Source: CAVQCJ01 sp963771835 (GTDB taxonomy: Bacteria > Actinomycetota > Actinomycetes > Prado026). From it: 64,000 nt of DNA. The notes under the pieces were generated by a model, which was not told the origin of the DNA, ran no database searches, and saw only the letters and a list, made by a program, of their open reading frames with translations. The position numbers were made by a program, and so were the translations under genes. Shown piece by piece: positions 58,426-64,000 of this stretch (position 1 is its first letter; each line of letters begins with the position of its first letter). The stretch covers positions 744,001 through 808,000 of the forward strand of contig CAVYVA010000004.1 in the NCBI GenBank assembly GCA_963771835.1. Reading direction: 5' to 3'.

Positions 58426-59394
58426 TCACCAGTGGTTGGTCGACCAGAGCGTCGCGACCTGGGCTGGGGTGAGGGCCTTGTTCTCGAACAGCGCCGCCTC
58501 GTCGATGACACCGGCCAGGCCGTAGTCGGTCGCCCCCCAGCCGTTGATGTTGTCCCAGCCGATCCGCCAGTACCCCTGCCCGTCCGGGGTCGCGGGCCCA
58601 GGGCCCGGCGGGACCGCGACCTCGTTGCCGGTGTACGTCTCCGCGGTCGTCTGCGCCGGGTCGAACTGGTCGCGCACGCCGTCGACGTACAGCGCGGCGC
58701 CGCCGGGACCCAGGGTCGCGACCAGGAAGTGCGGCTGCCCGTCGTTGACCGCCGACGAGGACGTCAGCGTGTAACGGAAGCCCGGGTAGATCTCGAACCG
58801 GGCGTGCCCGGCGTCGTCGATGACCAGCTGCCGGTCGTAGTGCACGTCCTGCGCCCAGGTCGAGCTGCTCATCCCGATCACCCGCCCACCGGTCGAGCTC
58901 GTCGTGCGCACCCAGGCCATCTCGGTGAACGTGTTGAGGTTAAGGCGCGCCGACGGCCAGACCACGAAGCTGCCGCTGCCGAGCCCGCCCGGGATGGACG
59001 GCGACGTCATGCCGTCCGTCGGGTCGCACCAGATCAGCCCGGACCCGGCCGCCGCGAACGTCACCGGAGCCGCTGTCGCCGGCACGGGCGAGCTCTGCCG
59101 CACCACCGCGTCGTTGCTGTTGCCGGAGCTGTCCGCCACGGTGGTGGCGCCGGCCGCCTCGCCGAACCGGTAGTAGAACGTCGGTCCGAGCGCCTGCACC
59201 GCAGCCGGGTAGCCGGTCCCCGCCGAGCAGGCGGCCCTGGTGCCGAACACCCCCCCGGTGCTGGCCGACGCCGTCAGCACCGCACCGGTCGAGAAGGCAC
59301 CCGAGGCGGGCAGGCCGGCCAGGGCCAACGCGCACAGGACGCCGACCGCGGCCAGCCGCACGAGCGGGCGGCTAGACCGTGACCGGAGTCGCAC
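58426..59394 (-). CDS. Secreted LamG/concanavalin-like domain protein
   Basis: 322 aa. A basic start (MRLRSRSSR) and hydrophobic helix (LAAVGVLCALALAGLP) end in GAFSTGAVLT, resembling substrates of SipW-type signal peptidases. The rest is a laminin-G-like sandwich (YYRFGEAAGATTVADSSGN, ALYVDGVRDQF, GVIDEAALFENKALTPAQV). It overlaps the signal peptidase gene by 23 bases, so the three-gene set is one operon. A carbohydrate- or protein-binding surface role is likely. Confidence 0.85.
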   Translation of the reverse strand: MRLRSRSSRPLVRLAAVGVLCALALAGLPASGAFSTGAVLTASASTGGVFGTRAACSAGTGYPAAVQALGPTFYYRFGEAAGATTVADSSGNSNDAVVRQSSPVPATAAPVTFAAAGSGLIWCDPTDGMTSPSIPGGLGSGSFVVWPSARLNLNTFTEMAWVRTTSSTGGRVIGMSSSTWAQDVHYDRQLVIDDAGHARFEIYPGFRYTLTSSSAVNDGQPHFLVATLGPGGAALYVDGVRDQFDPAQTTAETYTGNEVAVPPGPGPATPDGQGYWRIGWDNINGWGATDYGLAGVIDEAALFENKALTPAQVATLWSTNHW

Positions 59395-59986
59395 CGGATC
59401 CCTCTCGGCTCGGGACGGGCGGATCCGCGGCCGGTCGCGGCCGTCGCCAGGACCAGAGCTCGCAGCAGAGGATCAGCAGCAACGGCGGCCCGAACAGCGC
59501 CAGTCGTCCCTCCGGGGTGTGGGCGTACGTGAGGAAGTGGCCCCAGCCGGGGAGGACCTGCGTGACGATCCCGCGGATCGACCCGATCGGCGTCAGGTCC
59601 GGGTCTGGCGTGCGGTTGTTGTCGCCCTGCGTGCGGATGAAGTACTGCTCGTGGTCCGCCGGCCCCGGGTTCTTGACCATGTACCGCTGGACGATCGCCA
59701 CGATGCGGTGCGTCGTGTAACGGTCCGACTCCGGCGCCTGGAACGTGACGACCTGCCCCACCCGCAGCTCGGTCGCGGCCAGCGGCCGGATCACGACGGC
59801 GTCGCCGGCCGCGATCTTCGGCGCCATGCTGCCACCGGTGACGATCAGCAGCCGCTCGCCGTGCACCCGGTACCACAGCGGCACCGCGTTGGAGAGCACG
59901 ACGCCGAACAGGGACACCGCGAGCGCGACGCCGTACAGCCAGCGTCGCAGCACGCGGTGCCCCAGCAGGCGCCGCAGCCGGGCCAT
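59372..59986 (-). CDS. sipW: SipW-like (ER-type) signal peptidase I
   Basis: 204 aa membrane serine protease that processes TasA-like proteins. An N-terminal helix (LYGVALAVSLFGVVLSNAV) is followed by the Ser motif VTGGSMAPKIAAGD. The base is a His (TTHRIVAIV) in place of the bacterial Lys, which marks the SipW/ER type. The box with FIRTQGDNN and a C-terminal helix (LLLILCCELWSW) complete it. It sits between the TasA-like and LamG genes, which carry matching signal peptides. Confidence 0.9.
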   Translation of the reverse strand: MARLRRLLGHRVLRRWLYGVALAVSLFGVVLSNAVPLWYRVHGERLLIVTGGSMAPKIAAGDAVVIRPLAATELRVGQVVTFQAPESDRYTTHRIVAIVQRYMVKNPGPADHEQYFIRTQGDNNRTPDPDLTPIGSIRGIVTQVLPGWGHFLTYAHTPEGRLALFGPPLLLILCCELWSWRRPRPAADPPVPSREGSGATPVTV

Positions 59987-59988
59987 GG

Positions 59989-60627
59989 TTACGGGTTGTT
60001 CTTGGTCTGCTCGGCGTCGAAGGTGAACGACACCGTCGTGGTGGCGTTCTGGAACGCGTTGCCGGTGGCCAGCGGCAGCGTCGCGACGAAGCAGAGCTGC
60101 TCGTTCGCCGCCGCGGCGAGGGAGCGGTCGCCGGCCTGGTTGCCCTGGGCCGGGTTGCCGAACACCGGTGCGGACGCCCCGAGCGTGGCCGGCCCGTAGA
60201 GCACCGTGCCGGCGCCGAGAGCACCCGCGGTGCAGTTCACCGCGGTCACCCCGCTGTACACCGTGAACTGGAGCTGGCCGCGCAGCGTCTTGCCGTCCGG
60301 GTCGGTGGCCGACCCGGTCACCGCATAGCGGAGGCCGAGCGTGCCGGTGTTCGACACCGTCAGCGGCTTGCTCACCGTGTCGCCCGGCGCCATGTTCGCC
60401 ACCGCGAACAGCGCGGTGGTCGGCGTCAGACCGAGGACGAGCGTGCCCGTCGTGAACGAGTTCGCTCCCAGGTCCTCGCTGTCGGTGAACAGGGCGCCCG
60501 TGGTCAGACTGCCGAGTGTCACCAACGACAGCGCGGCCACCGCGATCGACGCGAGGAGCCGACGACGGCGCCGTCGTTCCTCCGGATCGGCGGGTGCACC
60601 CTCCAGCTCGCGCAGGTACTCATCCAT
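59989..60627 (-). CDS. TasA/CalY (camelysin)-like surface protein
   Basis: 212 aa. A charged cytoplasmic start (MDEYLRELEG, then RRRRRR), a hydrophobic helix (LLASIAVAALSLVTLGSLTTG) and the SipW cleavage-type sequence ALFTDSEDLGANSFTTGTL are seen, followed by a β-rich domain ending TVSFTFDAEQ. This is the pattern of TasA/camelysin proteins, which form fibres in Bacillus biofilms. First gene of the operon with sipW (2 bases after) and the LamG gene. Fibre formation is inference. Confidence 0.82.
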   Translation of the reverse strand: MDEYLRELEGAPADPEERRRRRRLLASIAVAALSLVTLGSLTTGALFTDSEDLGANSFTTGTLVLGLTPTTALFAVANMAPGDTVSKPLTVSNTGTLGLRYAVTGSATDPDGKTLRGQLQFTVYSGVTAVNCTAGALGAGTVLYGPATLGASAPVFGNPAQGNQAGDRSLAAAANEQLCFVATLPLATGNAFQNATTTVSFTFDAEQTKNNP

Positions 60628-60652
60628 AGCGTCGTTCTCCCCGGGTCCCCGG

Positions 60653-60671
60653 ACACCGGACACGCCGGTGT
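60653..60671 (-). promoter_or_regulatory. Inverted repeat upstream of the TasA-like gene
   Basis: Perfect 7-base inverted repeat ACACCGG-N5-CCGGTGT, 26 bases before the TasA-like ATG in a 264-base divergent intergenic region (60628-60891). It may be an operator or a leader hairpin. I see nothing else recognisable in the rest of that region. Confidence 0.4.
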
Positions 60672-60891
60672 GCTGTCGTCGCGCGCCGTAGCCGGCTCAC
60701 GGGCAGGCCGCGCCCGGGCCACGACCCGGTCCCCTCGGCAAGCCCACCGTTGTCTTCTTCGGCGGTACGCGGAGCCGACCTGAGCGTCGGACAGGTGAAC
60801 CCGCACACACGACCCGGCGGGGCCCGAATGTGCTCCGAAGAGCCGCGCCGGGGCTACCGTCTGGTGCCAGTCCCGGAAGGGGGGATCAGTC

Positions 60892-61728
60892 GTGGACACC
60901 GGTCCGGTCGAGCAGCCCCGCGACCCGTTCGCACCCCCGGACCGGTCGGCACCGCCGTACGGACCGATGCCGCCGCCCGGACCGATGCCACCGCCGGTCG
61001 AGCCGCCACCCCGGCAGTGGGCCGCGCCCGCCTACGGCACCGTCGCCCCGCCCGGCTGGTACCCCGACCCGTACGGCTCCGCGCAGCAGCGCTACTGGGA
61101 CGGCGCGACCTGGGGGCAGGCCTCCGGGCAGCCGCCGACCAAGCCCGGCACCGACGGCGTCGCGATCGCCGCCCTGGTCCTGAGCATCTTCTCGATCCTG
61201 CTTCCCGCCGTCATCTGCGCCATCATCGCGCTCAACCGCGTCAGCAAGTCACGACGGCCCGGACGCGGTCTGGCGATCGCGTCGCTGGTGATCAGCGGCG
61301 TCTGGCTCGTCGGGATCGTCGTGTACGTCGCGAACGCCAACCCTTCCTCGTCCGGCTCGATCAGCGGCAGCAAGCTGACCGGCGCGCAGCTCATCGTCGG
61401 GCAGTGCGTCGAGGTCCCCGACCCGGTGCCGGCCACCGGCCAGGTGTTCGAGCGGCGGGAGTGCACGGCCGCGCACAACGGCGAGGTGATGACGGCGGAC
61501 AACATGCCTGACGGCGACTACCCGGGTCTGGACCAGGTCAAGTCGACGGTGCTCACCGACTGCCGCAACGAGCTCCGGGCCTACTCAGGCTCGGACACGT
61601 CCAGCCTGCACGTCGTGTACCTGTACCCGACGTCCGACAGCTGGGCGGCCGGTGACCGGCGCTTCGTCTGCGTCGCGGTCGACCGGGCCGGCGACGTCAC
61701 CGCGACGATGCGGGGCAGCAAGCTCTGA
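60892..61728 (+). CDS. DUF2510/DUF4190 membrane protein with septum-formation-like C-terminus
   Basis: 278 aa. A Pro-rich N-terminus, then the DUF2510 motif PPGWYPDPYGSAQQRYWDGATW, two membrane helices of the DUF4190 type (AIAALVLSIFSILLPAVICAIIAL and GLAIASLVISGVWLVGIVVYVA), and an external domain with four cysteines (VGQCVEV, RRECTAAHNGEV, LTDCRNEL, RFVCVAV). The external part resembles septum-formation (DUF4190-associated) domains of actinomycetes. Start GTG at 60892. Function unknown. Confidence 0.8.
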   Translation: MDTGPVEQPRDPFAPPDRSAPPYGPMPPPGPMPPPVEPPPRQWAAPAYGTVAPPGWYPDPYGSAQQRYWDGATWGQASGQPPTKPGTDGVAIAALVLSIFSILLPAVICAIIALNRVSKSRRPGRGLAIASLVISGVWLVGIVVYVANANPSSSGSISGSKLTGAQLIVGQCVEVPDPVPATGQVFERRECTAAHNGEVMTADNMPDGDYPGLDQVKSTVLTDCRNELRAYSGSDTSSLHVVYLYPTSDSWAAGDRRFVCVAVDRAGDVTATMRGSKL

Positions 61729-61751
61729 CGCTTGCTCGTCGGAGCCCGCGG

Positions 61752-64000
61752 TCAGCTCGGGGCCATGTCGACGAACCGCGCGTAGTGGCCCTGGAACGCG
61801 ACCACGACGTTCGCCGTGGGGCCGTTGCGGTTCTTGGCGACGATGAGGTCGGCCTCGCCGGCGCGCGGCGACTCGCGCTCGTACATGTCCTCGCGGTGCA
61901 GCAGGATCACCATGTCGGCGTCCTGCTCGATCGCGCCGGACTCGCGCAGGTCCGACAGCTGCGGCCGCTTGTCGGTGCGCTGCTCGGGACCCCGGTTGAG
62001 CTGGCTGATCGCGACCACGGGCACGTCGAGCTCCTTGGCCAGCAGCTTCAGGCTTCGGGAGAACTCGGCGACCTCCTGCTGCCTGGACTCGACGCGCTTG
62101 CCGCTGGTCATCAGCTGCAGGTAGTCGACGACGACCAGCCGCAGGTCGTGGCGCTGCTTGAGCCGGCGGCACTTGGCCCGGATCTCCATCATCGACATGT
62201 TCGGCGAGTCGTCGATGAACAACGGCGCCTCGGACACGCTGCTCATGGTCCGGGCCAGCCTGGTCCAGTCGTCGTCGCTCATCGTGCCGCTGCGCATGTG
62301 GTGCAGGGCGACGCGCGCCTCCGCCGAGAGCAGTCGCATGGTGATCTCGTTGCGGCCCATCTCCAACGAGAAGATCACGCTCGACAGCCGGTGCCGCAGC
62401 GAAGCCGCCCGGCACCAGTCGAGTCCGAGCGTCGAGTTGTGGGTCGGGATCATCGAGCCGCCGGCGAGGTAGAGGTGGTCCGTGCTGTCGACCTCGACAC
62501 AGCGCACCGGGACTGACGACACCGGCCGGACATCCGTGATGAACCGGGTGGACCTGCGGGTGAACCGGCGCCGCGAGCGCTCCTTGTGCAGCGCAGCCTT
62601 GCGCTCGAGACGGAAGAGGGGATCGTCGGTGGTGAACCCGACGACGTACGCGGTCGAGGTTTCCGACGAACGTCCCCCGACGGACCGGGTCGTCAGGTGA
62701 GCCCGGTAACCCAGGCTCTGCACCAGCTCCAGGGTCCCGCGGGCCAGGACTTCGTTCGCCACGGTGAACTGCACCGTGCCCTGCGGCGACACGGTCCCGT
62801 CCGAGTCGAGAAGACCTGCCAGCAGGGCGCGACGTTGGGCCTCCGAGGCACGCAGATAGTCGGCGGGGATGTGCTTGGAACCCAGCAATCCCAACGTGCG
62901 CAGCAGCGCCTGCACCGTGCCGTGCCGACGATGGCACGCATCGCATGGAACCGGGAAGCCGATGGTGTACGTCAAGCGCGAGCCCGGTCGCACAACGAGC
63001 CCTTCGTCCTCGATGTACAACGCGATCTCCGGGTCTGCGGACGTGTACCGGGCCGCGGCCGAGTGCCCGTCCCCCAGCCAGACGCCCAGCGTGTACGGAG
63101 GTATGGGCAGCTCTCGTTCCGGCAGATCGAGGGGGAGCGCGTTGCGCACGCTGTGGTTCAGCCGACCGTCCGCGGTCTCGCAGCGCAGCGACGCCGCGAT
63201 CTGCTCCGTGGTGCGGACCCCGTCCTTCGTCCCGGGCTTGCGCCGCGAAGCCCTCGTCGTCGTGAGCCACTGGTGCAGTGCGTCGGCCACGATCACCGTG
63301 CCGTCGGAGAACTCGACCTCGTAGCAGGGTCGCCCGAGCAAGACCTCCGTCGCCGCCACGACCCGGGTGGGACGACCGTCCGCGCCCATCAGCCGGTCAC
63401 CGACGGCGACATCCCCCATGGTCGTCCAGCCGGTCGGCGTCGGCAGCGGGGTGTCGAGTGCCAGCGCCTTTCCCATAGCCGGTCTGGCGGCGACGACGAT
63501 GAGCTGGCCGCCGTGCAGACCGTTCGTCAGGCTGTCGAGGTCCGCGAACCCTGTCGGCACGCCGACCATCGCGCCGCCGCGCGAGGAGATCGCCTCGATC
63601 TCCTCCAGGGTCCCGTGCATGATGTCGGCCAGCGGGAGGTAGTCCTCGCTGGTGCGGCGCTCGGTGACCGAGTACAGCTCGGCCTGGGCCCGGTCGACGA
63701 TCTCGTCGGCCTCGCCGCCGTCGGCGCCGTAGCCCATCTGGACGATCTTGGTGCCCGCCTCCACCAGGCGCCGGAGCACCGCCCGCTCACGGACGATCCG
63801 CGCGTAGTACGCGGCGTTGGCCGCCGTGGGAACCGACGAGATCAGCGTGTGCAGGTAGGGCGCCCCGCCGGCCCTGGCCAGCTCGCCGCGGCGGGTCAGC
63901 TCGGCCGAGACGGTGACCGGGTCGGCCGGCTCGCCCCGCCCGTACAGGTCGAGGACGACGTCGTAGACGGTCTGGTGGGCCGGCTTGTAGAAGTCGCCCG
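61752..64000 (-). CDS. dnaB: Replicative DNA helicase DnaB with intein (5' end beyond window)
   Basis: Hexameric helicase that unwinds the fork. From the right edge the N-terminal domain is seen (KPAHQTVYDVVLDLYGRGE, SSVPTAANAAYYARIV), then the RecA-like core. The Walker A motif ARPAMGK/ST is split by an in-frame intein after the Lys. Downstream are VIFSLEMGRNEI, the DYLQLM Walker B, RSLKLLAKELDVPVVAISQLNRG, and DLRESGAIEQDAD. The stop is at 61752. Without the intein the protein joins correctly, so splicing is needed for function. The start lies beyond 64000. Confidence 0.96.
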   Translation of the reverse strand, partial: GDFYKPAHQTVYDVVLDLYGRGEPADPVTVSAELTRRGELARAGGAPYLHTLISSVPTAANAAYYARIVRERAVLRRLVEAGTKIVQMGYGADGGEADEIVDRAQAELYSVTERRTSEDYLPLADIMHGTLEEIEAISSRGGAMVGVPTGFADLDSLTNGLHGGQLIVVAARPAMGKALALDTPLPTPTGWTTMGDVAVGDRLMGADGRPTRVVAATEVLLGRPCYEVEFSDGTVIVADALHQWLTTTRASRRKPGTKDGVRTTEQIAASLRCETADGRLNHSVRNALPLDLPERELPIPPYTLGVWLGDGHSAAARYTSADPEIALYIEDEGLVVRPGSRLTYTIGFPVPCDACHRRHGTVQALLRTLGLLGSKHIPADYLRASEAQRRALLAGLLDSDGTVSPQGTVQFTVANEVLARGTLELVQSLGYRAHLTTRSVGGRSSETSTAYVVGFTTDDPLFRLERKAALHKERSRRRFTRRSTRFITDVRPVSSVPVRCVEVDSTDHLYLAGGSMIPTHNSTLGLDWCRAASLRHRLSSVIFSLEMGRNEITMRLLSAEARVALHHMRSGTMSDDDWTRLARTMSSVSEAPLFIDDSPNMSMMEIRAKCRRLKQRHDLRLVVVDYLQLMTSGKRVESRQQEVAEFSRSLKLLAKELDVPVVAISQLNRGPEQRTDKRPQLSDLRESGAIEQDADMVILLHREDMYERESPRAGEADLIVAKNRNGPTANVVVAFQGHYARFVDMAPS
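62436..63467 (-). mobile_element. Class 3 (Ala1) intein with LAGLIDADG homing endonuclease in dnaB
   Basis: 344 aa element within dnaB. It begins with Ala (ALALDTPLPTP), not Cys or Ser, and ends PTHN before a Ser of the host, the pattern of class 3 inteins. The class 3 Trp-Cys-Thr set is visible: Trp in ALHQWLTT (block B), Cys in VRCVEVDSTDH (block F) and Thr in IPTHN (block G). The endonuclease has two LAGLIDADG-type helices, LGVWLGDGH and LAGLLDSDGT, both with the acidic residue, so it may still home. Insertion is in the P-loop (after GK), a known hot spot. Confidence 0.93.

Overview
The window is about 72% GC, uses GTG and TTG starts freely, and carries an HspR/HAIR-controlled dnaK-grpE-dnaJ-hspR operon, an EtfD-type menaquinone reductase, a MoxR/DUF58/transglutaminase cluster and a DUF2510 protein. 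Together these point to the chromosome of an aerobic actinomycete (Actinomycetota). I cannot name a genus from the sequence alone. No rRNA, prophage, plasmid, CRISPR or insertion sequence is visible, and there is one tRNA.

Layout. 1-2.6 kb: end of a molybdenum-hydroxylase iron-sulfur subunit, a short-chain dehydrogenase and a class I aminotransferase. 2.6-11.6 kb: a membrane protein, the ClpB disaggregase, a small ferredoxin with its reductase, and the heat-shock operon with a HAIR operator upstream of dnaK. 11.6-18.9 kb: a remnant gene, an EtfD-like membrane Fe-S reductase, a secreted subtilase ending in about 17 SWDGA-type pentapeptides, and a GGDEF/EAL protein. 18.9-28.3 kb: arylsulfatase, dcd, a FUSC-like transporter, tRNA-Gly(CCC), a TetR regulator divergent from a quinone oxidoreductase, a GDSL hydrolase and an LCP ligase. 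28.3-35.2 kb: secreted sedolisin, a rhodanese/flavin-reductase fusion, and a divergent sulfate ABC transporter operon. 35.3-45.4 kb: an APC permease fused to an OB-fold, the MoxR/DUF58/transglutaminase operon, a FadE5-like acyl-CoA dehydrogenase and membrane proteins. 45.3-57.3 kb: a thioredoxin/NHL protein, a deacetylase, a nitrilase-family amidase, a branched-chain 2-oxoacid dehydrogenase operon, CydDC and an EamA transporter. 57.3-64 kb: HisC-like aminotransferase, a TasA/SipW/LamG surface-protein operon, a DUF2510 protein and dnaB carrying a class 3 intein.

How genes may work together (inference). The branched-chain dehydrogenase makes acyl-CoAs, the FadE5-like enzyme oxidises acyl-CoA, and EtfD would pass those electrons to menaquinone. 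Sulfatase, sulfate transporter and the rhodanese/flavin reductase suggest a sulfur-acquisition theme. LCP, deacetylase, sedolisin, subtilase and the TasA set act at the cell surface.

Main caution. Twenty genes are broken by about 66 apparent +1 and 4 apparent -1 shifts, yet each reads as a complete conserved protein once the shifts are followed, and the corrected length is a multiple of three in every case. The shifts cluster strongly (18.9-30.4 kb and 39.8-56.2 kb), while about 29 kb of other genes has none. Most junctions can be read as a codon carrying two alternative third bases in series (for example ACC/ACG written ACCG). This is what a consensus of mixed strains would give, so I annotate these as intact genes with sequence errors, not as pseudogenes. 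Gene coordinates below span the whole interrupted gene.
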